Positions 46,219 through 58,800 of a stretch of DNA of 64,000 bases are shown piece after piece. The stretch lies in assembly GCF_019112545.1 (NCBI RefSeq), contig NW_025064905.1, positions 434,784 to 498,783 of the forward strand, given 5' to 3'. Both the position numbers and the translations under genes were made by a program. Source of the DNA: Guyanagaster necrorhizus (Eukaryota; Basidiomycota; Agaricomycetes; Agaricales; Physalacriaceae). Every line of letters starts with the position of its first letter. The first letter of the stretch is position 1. A model generated the notes under the pieces. That model saw only the letters and a program-made list of their open reading frames with translations. It ran no database searches and had not been told where the DNA came from.

Positions 46219-47856
46219 CGGCCAGATGAAGAAGCATTGAGGGAAGAAATTGAGAGGAACAGACAGAAGGAGTACACAGAGCTGTATGAGCAAGGGATGC
46301 TTTTCTTATGGGGAGATGCCCACTGGTTGGCGACTTCCCTTGGACTTGAATATCAGTACACAGAATCAATTGAAAAAAAAAGAATTCTACAGTACGCCGC
46401 GACGGAATACGCCTGGAAGGAATATGGCTGTCGGCACCCCGAAGACCCGCTCAGGCCGATGCCCCCATTCCAACCACAAACAAATGTTCGGCCGCTACCA
46501 CAAACTCCACCCGTCGCACCGAGGAGGGCTGTATACACGGCACCCTCGGCCCAAAGCATAACCATGTTCAGTCAACGATCCATGCCGAGTACGGCTTCTC
46601 GGCTTACCCAAACCAGGAAGTACCCTAGCGACCGGTGGGTCGAAGGCTTCCAAAACCCATGGACTGGTAAAGGGAGCAGATTATTAGGAGCACAGCCTCC
46701 CCCCGATGAAGCCGGACCCAGCAGAAAGGAACCCGCCCAAGATGACCCAGAAGCCACCTGCCTCGGGTTTATGGTTAAAGATGGGGTCATCGTCCGGATC
46801 CAAGAGCCCAAGGGAAGTCCTGTCACTGATGACCATTCCCTACACTTCTTCCCAGGACCGCCCGCCGAATGGCGACGGCCCCCTTTCGATGAGTGGCCTA
46901 ACCCGATGGGAGCACTCCCAGAAAATGCCCAAGTACTACAATGCCGCCCAGACCTCCTCCAGAAGCCCCGACCTTTCAAAGGGGCCTCCGACGACATCGA
47001 CCGATTCCTGGTTGACTGTGAACAATATTTCGAAGCCTACATCGGATACCTCGGAACCGACATGAACAAGGTCGCGTTCGCCGCCTCATACCTGGAAGAA
47101 AAAGCTAAAACCTGGTGGATCCTAATTTCACCAAACTTCCGATCCAGCACCAGAAACCACTATCGATACCCCTCCTGGATCATCTTCAAACAAATGTTAA
47201 ACGACAAATTCATTGATCCCGCTGTCCAGGAGGTACATAAACAGAAGATCAAAGAATACAAGATGGCGGATAAAGCGGCGACAGACTACTTCGACGAGCT
47301 CGAGAGGCTGGCAAAACTTGCCGGCATCAGAGAAAACGTCGGCAACTCCGGGAGGATGGTCGAGGCCCTTAAAAGGGGCGTCCCTTCCTCGTACATCACT
47401 ATGATCTCAGCAATCGGCGTCAAAGGACTAATGCCGATCGGCTACGATGAATGGAAGGAACGAATCATAGAAATGTACAAGGAATGGCAAAGGCAGAAAG
47501 CGGAATCAATGACCTTCCAGGACACCCCCCGGAAGCAGAACCCGCCAACCCCGAACAAGTCGGGAACAACTGCCAGGAAACCACAGGGAGCCCCAACGTC
47601 CTCCGCATCATATGGGACGCAAAAAACGGGCACTGGCACCACCTATACCGGAGGAGGAAAACCGATGGACATCGATCGCATGAAGAAGGAAGGAAAGTGT
47701 TTCAACTGTGGACAGAAGGGGCACATGGCAAAAGACTGCCCAAAGAAGAAAAGGACCCGTGAGGACATTCGGGCACAGATTGCCGAGTTGCAGAAAGAAG
47801 ACGAAGAATTAGGAAAAGAGACCAAAGTCGAGGAGGTAAAAGAGGGGGCCGACTAG
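46219..47856 (+). CDS. element A gag (capsid and zinc knuckle)
   Basis: Gag frame, +1 relative to ORF1. It reads RPDEEALREEIERNRQKEYT; the capsid part has LQCRPDLLQKPRPFKGASDD, IDRFLVDCEQYFEAYIGYLG, NKVAFAASYLEEKAKTWWIL and VHKQKIKEYKMADKAATDYF. The nucleocapsid has one CCHC knuckle, CFNCGQKGHMAKDC, after a basic Pro/Thr-rich linker. It ends TAG 47854-47856. The corresponding codon in B and C is CAG followed by TGA, so the A stop is one codon early. Upstream, the same frame is open from ATG 44818 except for TAG 46216-46218, so the true gag start is unclear. Confidence 0.8.
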   Translation, partial: RPDEEALREEIERNRQKEYTELYEQGMLFLWGDAHWLATSLGLEYQYTESIEKKRILQYAATEYAWKEYGCRHPEDPLRPMPPFQPQTNVRPLPQTPPVAPRRAVYTAPSAQSITMFSQRSMPSTASRLTQTRKYPSDRWVEGFQNPWTGKGSRLLGAQPPPDEAGPSRKEPAQDDPEATCLGFMVKDGVIVRIQEPKGSPVTDDHSLHFFPGPPAEWRRPPFDEWPNPMGALPENAQVLQCRPDLLQKPRPFKGASDDIDRFLVDCEQYFEAYIGYLGTDMNKVAFAASYLEEKAKTWWILISPNFRSSTRNHYRYPSWIIFKQMLNDKFIDPAVQEVHKQKIKEYKMADKAATDYFDELERLAKLAGIRENVGNSGRMVEALKRGVPSSYITMISAIGVKGLMPIGYDEWKERIIEMYKEWQRQKAESMTFQDTPRKQNPPTPNKSGTTARKPQGAPTSSASYGTQKTGTGTTYTGGGKPMDIDRMKKEGKCFNCGQKGHMAKDCPKKKRTREDIRAQIAELQKEDEELGKETKVEEVKEGAD

Positions 47857-50800
47857 TGTGCAATTCCACTAGATCGGCTGAACAGATTCATGGTGTGCCT
47901 ACTCCAGCCGCTAGTCGGACTGATAGTACTTCTGTAGTAACTCCTATGCCTGTACGCGTGATGCATTCGAATATACCCACATTTGATACGCACACCAAAG
48001 AATTGCAAAAACAGACTCAAGTGCCTACGGGCCGAACAGGGGCAGCGAGCCCTAACACGTGGCTCAAACCCTTCGATACCGAATAGACCTGGAGGGCCAT
48101 CAAGGAAGCCAGGGACGAAGCAATGGCAAAAGCCATACTCAAAAACTGGATACACCGGACCAGAGCAGAAGAAGTAGTTGATGAGATGATTGAAGGACTG
48201 AAAAAGGCAGAAAGGTGCCGAGCCCTGGAGTGGCTCGATGAGCTCCGAGGGCCCCAACGGTTCATCCGACGAACCAAAGCCACAGGACGAGACCTTGTCG
48301 TTAAAGCAAGGATCAAAACGCTGACCAACCGGACCACGCACGAAGTAACCATGCTCGTGGACAGCGGATGCACTGGGAGCTCTATCAATCGAGCCTTCGT
48401 GGAAAAACACCACATTCCAACCCGTGCCACAGCCGCCCCGATCCCAGTCTATAATGCCGATGGAACGAAAAACCAAGCTGGATCCATTACCAAATTCGTC
48501 GAGCTTCGGTTAACCATCGGAGATCACACTGAGCGAATCGACCTCGCAGTCACGGATCTAGGAACCAAGGAAGTCTTCCTTGGACATGACTGGCTAATAC
48601 GGCATAACCTGCTCATCAACTGGAAGACCGGTCGGATCACATTCGCCAGGTGCAAATGCCGAAAAATCCCATTCGAGCTGCCAGACAAAGATCCCGACGA
48701 TCGGTGGGATGAGGAGATGGAGGATGGGGAAACCATCTTGGCAGTAGACATGCAACAAGAAATACACCTCCGAGCCATGCACCATGCCAATGATCTGGCC
48801 GCCCGGGCCAATCAACAAAAAGAGGAGAGAACCTTTGAGGAAATGGTTCCCCCATGGGCATGGGACTACCAGGACCTGTTCGCCAAAGAAAGCTTTGACG
48901 AACTACCCAAGCCGAAGCCATGGGATCACACCATAGAGCTGATTCCAAACGCGAACGCCAACCTCGACTGCAAAACCTACCCACTCAGTAGTACCGAGCA
49001 GCAGGAACTGGACAGGTTCCTTGACGAGAACCTATCCAGTGGACGGATTCGTGCATCCAAATCCCCCATGGCGTCACCATTTTTCTTCGTTAAAAAGAAG
49101 GATGGGAAGCTCAGACCTGTTCAAGACTACCGAAAGCTCAATGAGATGACCATCAAGAACCACTATCCCCTCCCCCTGATCTCCGAGTTAATGGACAAAC
49201 TACGGGGAGCCAAATACTATACCAAGTTGGACGTACGATGGGGGTACAACAATGTCCGCATCAAGGAAGGGGATGAATGGAAGGCGGCCTTTCAGACTAA
49301 TCGAGGGCTTTTCGAGCCCACGGTAATGTTCTTTGGCCTTACAAATTCTCCAGCGACTTTCCAATGGATGATGAACGATATATTCAAGGACCTCATCGCC
49401 ACTGGGAAGGTCACAATATATCTCGACGACATCCTAATCATGTCAAAAACAAGGGAGGAGCACCGAACCTTAGTCCGAAAGGTACTCGAACTCATGAGGC
49501 GGCATAAACTCTTTCTCAAAGCCAAGAAATGCGAGTTCAAAACCACAGAAACCGAATACCTTGGGGTGATTATCGCAGAAGGAAGTATCCGGATGGACCC
49601 TGTAAAAGTTAAGGGGGTAACAGAATGGCCGGAGCCGACAAAGAAGAAGGAGCTCCAATCCTTCCTCGGCTTCACAAACTTCTACCGACGGTTCATATGA
49701 GATTACAGCAAGATCGTCCGACCCATGATGCAACTAACCGGCAATGCCCCCTGGACCTGGGGATTATCCCAACAAACCGCCTTCGACGACCTCAAACGGC
49801 GGTTAGCCGAGGACGTGGTACTCGCTATACCAACAAGCGACAGGAGGTTCAGGGTAGAGGCGGATTCTAGCGAAGGCGCCATTGGTGCCGTCCTATCCCA
49901 GGAGCAGGAAGGAAAATGGCGGCCAGTCGCGTTCCTCTCCAAAGCACTATCAATCACAGAAAGGAACTACGAGATCTATGATAAGGAGTTACTCGCCATT
50001 ATGCTAGCCCTCGAAGAGTGGCGGCACTATCTGATTGGGGCCGTGGAGACTTTTGAAATATGGACGGACCATCAGAACTTGCGATACTTCCACCAACCAC
50101 AAAAATTAAACCGACGACAGGCACGATGGGTTACTGAGTTAACTCAGTACCAATATACCCTACATCACAAGCCGGGCACTGCCAATAAAAAGGCAGACCT
50201 GTTAAGCCGACGAGCCGATCACGACCAAGGGGGAGGAGACAATGAGGGAGTAGTAATCCTCCGACCTGAACATTTCCGTGCCATGATTATGCCAGCAGAA
50301 GATGAAATCCACGAACGGATCAAGAGCGTGACATGTGACCCTCATAAATGGGATCAACAGATCGCTCCCTCGCTAAATCATGAACGAGGATTAACAATGG
50401 AGGGGGGAATGATCTGGTACGATGGACGAATCTACATACCCCGAGACCCCAACCTCCGTGGAGAGATCATCGCGCAATACCATGATCATGCAACAGCGGG
50501 GCACCCGGGGATAGCAAAAACAAAGGAGTTGATATTATGAGAATTTTGGTGGCCAAAACTCGACAAAGACGTCACCAACTATATCAAGGCCTGTGAGGCT
50601 TGCCAAAGGGGAAAATCATCAACTCAACCCCGAGCCGCACCCCTGCACCCGAACGAAATCCCCAATGCCCCATGGACCCACATATCTGTCGACATGATCA
50701 CTGGGCTACCTGAGAGCCAAGGGTATGACGCCATCATCGTCATTGTCGATCAATTTTCGAAGGCCATCATACCGATCGCCTGTTCGACGGAACTCACCTC

Positions 50801-51749
50801 TGAGGGTTGGGCTAAAATCCTCCGAGATGAGGTTTATGTGAAGCATGGAATGCCACAGGTCGTCATCTCCGATCGGGGCCCTCAATTTGTCTTGAAATTC
50901 ATGACTGACCTGTATCGACTGCTGAACATTCGGCAGAATGCATCCACAGCATACCATCCCCAAACAGATGGACAAACCGAACGAGTTAACCAAGAAGTTG
51001 AAAAATACCTACGGTTGTTTATCAACTATCGGCAGGATGACTGGACTGAATGGTTATCACTCGCAGCCTTCCAACATAATAATCGCATACACTCCACGAC
51101 TGGAAAAACCCCATTCTTTATCAACCACGGCCGTCATCCTCACCTTTCCCAAAAGACTCAGCTTCAAGCTTCCACTCCGGCCTCCAAAGACTTTGCCACC
51201 ATGATGCAAACAATACACTCCGAAACAAAAGCAGCCCTCGAAAAAGCAGCCGCTACAATGAAAAAACAATATGACAAGCACAAGAAACCATCCTATAGCT
51301 ACACTGTCAACGACCTCGTATGGCTTGACACAACGAACCTCCACCTCCCACGACTAAAACGAAAGCTGGCCGACAAACGTACTGGCCCCTTTAAAATTCT
51401 TAGCAAAATCGGCTCCTCCGCTTACAGGCTCAAACTTCCCGACTCCTGGAAAATTCACGATGTGTTCAACGAAACCCTGCTGACACCCTTCATCGCACCC
51501 GCCTTCCCTAACCAACAGAAACCACCTCCTCCCCCTCCAGAACTCATCGATAACGAGAAACATTACGAAATTGACGAAGTCCTCAATCACAAACTGCGCA
51601 AAGTCAAAGCGCGAGGGGGCGGCATGACAACAACAGTCGATTACTTTGTCAGTTGGAAAGGCTACGGGCCAGAATCCAACCAATGGGTCAACGAAAAACA
51701 CATGTCTGCAGACAAAGCTATACGAGACTATGAACTATCCCTTAATTAA
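47857..51749 (+). pseudogene. element A pol: protease, RT, RNase H, integrase, chromodomain
   Basis: One frame, -1 relative to gag, broken by TAG 48084-48086, TGA 49698-49700 and TGA 50538-50540. The protease has MLVDSGCTGSSI. The reverse transcriptase has KLDVRWGYNNVRI (motif A Asp, 49230-49232), FFGLTNSPATFQ and IYLDDILIM. RNase H has RVEADSSEGAIGAVLSQ and YEIYDKELLAIMLALEEW. The integrase has the H-H-C-C finger (HDHATAGHPGIAKTKEL; ACEACQRGK) and the core Asp-Asp-Glu (ISVDMITG, VISDRGPQF, ERVNQEVEKYL). The GPF module RTGPFKILSKIGSSAYRLKL precedes a chromodomain (DYFVSWKGYGPESNQWV). TAA 51747-51749 ends it. Two of the three stops are CGA changed to TGA. Confidence 0.88.
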
Positions 51750-51782
51750 GCCATCGGGACGATGGTCTTAAGGAGGGGGTAA

Positions 51783-52206
51783 TGTTACAATTTTTCCTTA
51801 AAGCTTGCTGTTAACCCCTATTTATGCTTAGTCAGGGTGTGGTGGGAAGAGATTGGTCAGCACAAGGGACTTATTCTCTATACATACACAACAATGCTTG
51901 ATGACACATAGCCGCCCTTTTATGTACAACAACGGTGCTCAAGGACAACAGGCACTATGGACACAAGTCGATACAATAAGTAGTAGTATTTTTAACATCA
52001 CACGAACAGTATTTAAGGCTCGTAGCTCTCGCTGGAGAAACCCAGCTTCGAGCTAAAGTTTATACACACCATTCTACCTCAAGTCTATATCTGACCTTGA
52101 GTCACACCGCACGGATATACATATAGTGGACTCAGGTGATTCCTCGAAGTGCGAAGGAACACCTGTTTATCACGTGTATCAGTTTATGTGACGCTTGGGC
52201 ATAACA
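51783..52206 (+). repeat. 3' LTR of element A
   Basis: 424 bp, same length and borders as the 5' LTR. Differences are transitions, several at CpG sites (GCGCGG against GTGTGG near its start). Confidence 0.93.
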
Positions 52207-52528
52207 CAACAGATGAGCCCAATGATGCACAACCACCCTTTTATATATGGTAACGATGCTCAAGGACAATGAGCACTATGGATACAGATATACATAATAA
52301 GTAGTAGTATAATTAGGACTCAATAGAACAGTATATAAGGACCAACGCTCTCGCTGGGATACCCCAGCTTCAAGCTAAAGTTTATACATACCATTCTACC
52401 TCGAGTCTATATCTGACCTTGAGTCACACCATTCGGATATACATATAGTGAACTCAGGTGATTCCTCGAAGTGCGAAGGAATGCCTGTTTATCACGTGTA
52501 TCAGTTCACATGATGCTTGGGCTTAACA
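52207..52528 (+). repeat. target duplication CAACA plus second part of the 5' LTR of element B
   Basis: CAACA (52207-52211) repeats 44131-44135. From 52212 the sequence continues the LTR of B to GCTTAACA at 52528. TATATAA at 52332-52338 and R start AGCTTCAAGCTAA at 52366-52378; primer-binding site TTAGCTCGAAGCT at 52530-52542, with one mismatch to the R start. Confidence 0.9.
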
Positions 52529-52584
52529 ATTAGCTCGAAGCTTCCACCTTCCCTTTCTCAAGCCCAATTGTGCTGAGAAACCGA

Positions 52585-54075
52585 ATGCCACCAGCAACGA
52601 CCGCCGAATTAAACCATGACTTCTTCGAGCTTATCGCTTCTATTATTGGAACTTTGCTCGGACTTCTTGCCATCATCACCCTCTGCTGCGGATGACAATC
52701 AGTAGCAGCTTGGATAGTCAGGCACTATCAGGCATTCCAGCAGATTCAACGTATTCTACGCAACGTAACCCCCGACCTCCCTTTCCATGATATCCCCCCC
52801 TCCGCCAGAACGTCCTTCTTCCCGCAAGGAGGACCCCTATCAGAAACTGGGACTGACGACCCGGATCAAGGGCACCTTCATGAGGAGGAAGGACCCCAAC
52901 GCCCCCCCTGACGAAACAGCAGAGACTGCCACCCTACTCTCACAGGGTTCCGGAACCCATGGACGATGAACGTCACTCAGGAGCCCGCCGAGGTCTCCGA
53001 CCATGTCGATCCAATTCCCCCCTCCGAGCATCCCGCCTCCCCAATTCCCTCAGGGATTGGAAACTGTGCTTGGGACTCCCTTGATGCCGCTCGGATGGCT
53101 ATGAGACTCTGTGAAAGTCCTGACTCCCCCCAGAACCCCCTCGAGACTCCCACCGAGCCAAATTCCGGCTCCAGCCAGTCCGTTAGCAGGCTGGGGGTCG
53201 ACGACCCATGGGAAAGGACAATCCACCCTGACTATGACAACGCAGACATTGCCATCTCTGCAGCAGGAGATCCTTACCGGCACCTCCACGTGGGAAGCGA
53301 GCCCGAGGACGGGACTGCCAGCGAAAGAGGGAGAGCCACAACGGAGAGAATTATACACCGAATATTCCCAGACTGGGATCTTACCATACCCTTCAACTAC
53401 GATGAAGCGGTACAGCAGCAGCAGCAGAATCAGAACCGAGCAGAAGAGATCAGGCGAACCCAGGAAGAGCTCACCAACTACATACGAGAAGAGGCCCGAG
53501 AACAGTATGAGGCCGCAGAGTACGACAGGCAGGGGAGAGAACGAAGAAGAAGGGAGGAAATCGAAAGGATGGGGTCAGCCTCCCCTAAGGAGTATGAGCT
53601 CCATACCGATGCTGGATCCCCCTTCAGGGAGCCCGACTCAGACAGCGACCCATGGGCGGGACCCGCCAGCATCGTCAGCCGGAACGAGGTAATCCGGCGA
53701 GGAAACGCAGAAAGGCCCCGACCTGTCACCCTCGAATACCCTGCCCACACCGACACCATCTCCTCAGATGCCGACTTCGTCCTCGGAGCCTATGGGCTCC
53801 GAGTACCCGACAATGCCCACGTCTCTGACAGGGCTCTCCAGCGATTCCTGGGCAGCAGGGTCACTCGACAGTTCCTTAATCCCGAGTTCCAGCGACACTT
53901 CAGCCTCTATAGCCGAGAACTGGAGGAGACGAGAGCGCGTGGAGGAACGCGCTACAGTCGGCTCAGGAGTCCTCCCATCGCTCAGACGAGCGACCGGAGA
54001 GACGACGGGCCAAGCACCCAAGTCAACAGGAGGATCTCCGATGACCCTTCATCCAGCCATACCGTCCATCTATGA
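52585..54075 (+). pseudogene. element B ORF1: hydrophobic N-terminus, upstream of gag
   Basis: Same position and frame as ORF1 of A. ATG 52585: DFFELIASIIGTLLGLLAII, then TGA 52693-52695 and TGA 52909-52911, where A has Arg-type or open codons. From about 52,966 it is open to 54075: SRLGVDDPWERTIHPDYDNA, DIAISAAGDPYRHLHVGSEP, HRIFPDWDLTIPFNYD, EYDRQGRERRRREEIERMGS, GAYGLRVPDNAHVSDRALQR, FLGSRVTRQFLNPEFQRHFS. Clear conservation with A at protein level. About 500 residues with the two stops read through. Confidence 0.65.
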
Positions 54076-54178
54076 CCAGCCCATCCGTTCCCTCCTCGAG
54101 GAAGGGGACAGTGGGGATGAGGGCGACGAGGAGGACGACGAGGACAGTGATGATCCATATCGACAACGACTAGAATGA

Positions 54179-55828
54179 GCAGGAGAAGACACAGACGAAG
54201 AAGCACTGCGAGAGGAGATTGAAAGAGCCAGGAGCAAGGAATATCAGGAGTTGTATGAGCAGGGGAGGAATTACTTATGGCAGGACGTACACTGGCAAGC
54301 GACGCCCTTAGGACTTGAATATAGGTATGTGGAAGGTACTGAAAAAGAAAAAGTCTTACAGTATGCTACGATGGAATACGCATGGAAAGAATATGGGCGA
54401 CGACACCCGGAAGACCCACTCATGCCGATACCCCCATATCGGCCCATTAACAGACCAAGGGCACCGGCACCAATGCTGCGTACCCCCCCTACCCCACCGA
54501 AACGAGCGATTTATGTCGCCCTCTCTATTTGGAGACGGGCCGACGACAGCCCGTCAATCCGAAGTACGGCCTCACGGCTTGTCCGAACCAGGAACCGACC
54601 GGCATGGCAGGCTGTTCAAACCCAAAATCCCTGGACCGACAAAGGAAGCCGGCTTCTCGGCGGACAACCTCCCCCGGACCAAGCAGAATCAAGTGGGAAG
54701 GATCCCATTTGGGATGACCCCGAAGCAGTCCACCTCAGGTTTATGGTACGAGACAGAGTGATCGTCTGGATAGTCGACCCGAAGGGGAGCCCGATCGCTG
54801 ACGACAACTCCCTACATTCCTTCCCCAGGCCACTGGCAGAATGGAAACAACCGCTATTCGATGGGTGGCCCAACCCGATGGGCTCGCTCCCGGTCAACGC
54901 CAACGTCCTACAATGCCACCCCGACCTCCTTCGAAAACCTCGCCCCTTTAAAGGGGCTTCTGATGACATTGATCGATTCCTGGTAGACTGCGAACAATAC
55001 TTCGAGGTTTATATTGGGTACATTGGTACTGATATGAACAAAGTCACATTCGCTACCTCATACCTGGAAGACAAGGCCAAAACATGGTGGATCTTGATCT
55101 CTCCGAACTTCCGATCCACCACTAGGGAGCACTACCGATATCCCTCATGGCCGGTATTCAAACGAATGCTGAACGACAAATTCATTGACCCCGCAGTACA
55201 GGAAGTACACAAGCAGAAGATCAAGGAGTACAAGATGGGAGATAAGGCGGCTACAGACTATTTCGACGAGCTAGAACAACTTGCGAAGCTCACCAGAATC
55301 AGGGAGGACACTGCAAACGATGGAAGGATGGTGGAGGCGCTCAAGCGAGGAGTCCCCTCCTCATACCTCATGATGATCTCGGCCATGGGCGTCAAGATGT
55401 TGATGCCGGTGGGATATGACGAATGGAAGGAGCGGATCATTGAGATGTATAAGGAGCGACAAAGGCAGAAAGCGGAGGCAACGACGTTACAGGAATATTC
55501 CAAAAAGCCGACCCCACCAACCCCGAGCAAGCCGGGGCAAACTGCCAGGAAATCATCGGGAACTCCTCAAACGCCAAGTTACAGGAGTCAGAAAACCAGG
55601 ACGGGAACTACATATACCAGTACTGGTAAGCCAATGGACATCGACCGGATGAAGAAGGAGGGGAAGTGTTTCAACTGCAGGCTGAAAGGCCACATGGCTA
55701 AAGACTGCCCAAAGAAGAAATGAACCTGAGAAGACATACGAGCACAAATCACCGAGTTACAGAAGAAAGACAAAGAACTAGGCAAGGAGATGAAGATCGA
55801 GGAAGTAAAAGACAAGGCCGATCAGTGA
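54179..55828 (+). pseudogene. element B gag
   Basis: Frame +1 relative to ORF1, preceded by TGA 54176-54178. Capsid: LQCHPDLLRKPRPFKGASDD, IDRFLVDCEQYFEVYIGYIG, NKVTFATSYLEDKAKTWWIL. Nucleocapsid knuckle CFNCRLKGHMAKDC. Broken by TGA 55721-55723 and TGA 55727-55729 just after the knuckle; where A reads Arg codons. The original stop is TGA 55826-55828. Confidence 0.8.
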
Positions 55829-58800
55829 GCGACTCCACTGAATCGGCCAAAGGACTTTATGGTGTGCAGGCCCCTACCATTGTACAAACTTATGATACTT
55901 CTGTAGTTACATCGCATTCGAATATACCCCGAACCGTTATTGCATACCCTAAAGAGTTGCAAACCAAAACTCAAACGCCTATGGGCCGAACAGGGGCAGA
56001 GAGCCCCAAACAGTGGCTCAAACCATTCGAGACCGAGTGGACATGGAGGGCCATCAGAGAAGCAGTAGATGACAGCACAGCGGAAGCTGTGCTATGAGGA
56101 TGGATACACCAGGCCAGAGTAAAGGAAGCCACCGTGGATGCCATACACGGGTTGCAAAGAGCCGAATGAAGCCGAGCCCTAGAATGGCTAGACGAGCTAA
56201 AGGGTCCACCAAAGTTCGTCAGGCGAACTAAGACCCCTGAGAGGGATCTGATGACCAAGGCTCAGATCGAAACTCTGACTAACCGAACCACCCATTCGGT
56301 CAGCGCCCTGATCGACAGTGGGTATACTGGTAGCTCCATCAATCGAAGCTTCGTCCGTCAGCACAATCTTTCCACCAGATCCACCGCTGCCCCCATACCA
56401 GTGTACAATGCTGACAGGACAAAGAACCAGGCCAGATTGATCACAGAGTACATCGAACTTAGGTTGACCATCGGAGATCACTCCGAAAGGATCGATCTAG
56501 CCGTAACGGATCTCGGGAACAAGGAATTGTTCCTAGGACATGACTGGCTCATCCGACACAACCCACTTATCAACTGGAAGACCGGGAGGCTCACGTTTGC
56601 ACGATGCCGATGTCGAAGAATCCTCTATGAGCTCCCCGATGAGGATCCGGAGGATAGATGGGATGAAGAGATAGAAGACGGCGAGACCATTCTAGCCGTC
56701 GACTTACAAAGGGAAATTCACATCCGGGCAGTGCATCATGCCAATAATCTGGCGGCAAAGGCCCACGAAGGGGAGAAAGAGAGGACCTTCGAGGAAATAG
56801 TACCAGAATGGGTGCGTGATTACTGGGATCTCTTTGAGAAAGAGAGTTTTGACGAACTCCCACTCCCGAAGCCCTGGGATCATGCGATCGAATTGACCCC
56901 CAATACCAACGCAAATCTCGATTGCAAAACCTATCCCCTCGGGAACCAGGAGCAACAAGAACTCAACAAGTTCCTGGATGAAAACCTATCCTCCGGACGC
57001 ATCCGACCATCAAAGTCCCCCAAGGCCTCCCCTTTCTTCTTTGTAAAGAAGAAAGACGGCAAACTTCGCCCCATACAAGACTATCGTAAATTGAATGAAA
57101 TGACCATCAAGAACCGATACCCACTGCCGCTGATCTCGGAGCTAATGGACAAGCTTCGAGGAGCCAAATACTACACTAAACTCAACATCCGCTGGGGGTA
57201 TAATAATGTTCGAATCAAGGAAGGGGATGAATGGAAGGCCGCGTTCAGAACCAATCGAGGATTGTTCAAACCCACCGTAATGTTTTTCGGCCTGACCAAC
57301 TCCCCGGCCACCTTCCAGTGGATGATGAACGATATATTCAAAGATCTCATCGCCACTGGGAAGGTAACCATTTATCTTGATGACATCTTCATAATGTCCA
57401 AAACGAGGGAAGAACACCGCACTCTAGTCTGACGGGTACTCACCCTCATGAGGAAGCACAAACTATTCCTCAAGGCGGAGAAATGCGAGTTCGAGATACT
57501 AGAAACCGAGTACCTCGGGGTGATCATTAGCGAGGGGAGCATTCGCATGGATCCGGTGAAGGTTGCGGGGGTAGTAGACTGGCCGACCCCAACCAAGAAA
57601 AAGGAATTACAATCCTTCCTTGGTTTCACCAACTTCTACAGGCGATTCATACGGGACTACAGCAAGATTGTCTGCCCCATGACACAACTCACAGGTAATG
57701 CCCCTTGGGGATGGGGAACCCCTCAACAACTCGCCTTTCAAGACTTAAAAAAACAGCTGGCAGAGGACGTCGTACTCGCCATACCATCCCAAGACGGGAA
57801 GTTCCGAGTAGAAGCCGATTCCAGTGAAGGAGCCATAGGTGTGGTACTATCGCAGGAACAGGATGGGAAATGGCGCCCCGTCGCCTTCCTCTCAAAGGCG
57901 TTAACCATGACCAAAAGGAACTATGAGATTTATGACAAGGAGTTACTCGCAATAATGCTTGCCCTCGAAGAGTGGCGACATTATCTAATTGGAGCAACCA
58001 ACATCTTCGAAATCTGGACAGACCACCAGAATCTCAGATATTTCCGACAACCCCAGAAACTGAACCGTCATCAAGCCCGATGGGTCACCGAGCTCGCCCA
58101 ATACCAGTACACACTTCACCATAAAGCCAGGGTCGCTAATAAAAAAGCTGACCTCTTATCCTGCCACGCAGATCATGACCAGGGAGGAAACGATAATGTT
58201 GGAGTCACCATCTTATGCCCCAAACACTTCCGAGCACTAATTATGCCAATGGAAGAGGAAATACACGAGTGCATCAAAAGCGCCACACGGGACGTACATC
58301 AGTGGGATCAGCGAATTGCTGGCTCATTAAACCATGAACAGGGGATGACGAAAGAAGACGGAATGATCCGCTATGATGGGTGGATCTATATCCCACAAGT
58401 GCAACACCTCCGGGGAGAAATCATTGCGACTTGCCACGACCATGCCACGGCAGGACACCCCGGCATTGCCAAGACCAAAGAACTTGTCCTGCAAAACTAT
58501 TGGTGGCCCAAGCTCGGCAATGACATCACATCGTACGTCAAGGTGTGCGAAACATGCCAAAGGGGGAAGGCATCGACACAACTACGATCGGCACTCCTAC
58601 ACTCGAACGAGGTACCATCACAACCATAGACCCATATCTCTGTAGATATGGTCACCAGACTACCGGACTGCAACAGCTATGACGCGATCCTTGTCATAGT
58701 AGATCGGTTCTCTAAGGCAATCATCCCGGTCGCGTGCTCCACAGAACTCACTTCGGAAGGATGGGCAAAAATACTGCGAGATGAGGTATATGCCAAATAT

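Larger units (their letters stand above)
44136..52206 (+). mobile_element. Ty3/gypsy chromovirus A (Tf1/sushi type), youngest insertion
   Basis: 8,071 bp with 424-bp LTRs at both ends, TGTTA/TAACA inverted ends and the 5-bp target duplication CAACA (44131-44135 and 52207-52211) within the 5' LTR of element B. Order: LTR, primer-binding site, ORF1, gag, pol (protease, reverse transcriptase, RNase H, integrase, chromodomain), purine tract AAGGAGGGGG (51770-51779), LTR. The LTRs differ at about 9-10 positions by eye, all transitions. Stops in ORF1, gag and pol make it defective as it stands, but its enzymes' catalytic residues are otherwise present. Confidence 0.95.

Noticed and set aside
45428..46277. 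Minus-strand open frames inside elements A and B
   Set aside because: Antisense shadows of the Gln/Glu/Ser-rich ORF1 and gag coding sequence; repetitive Ser/Cys composition and no motif.
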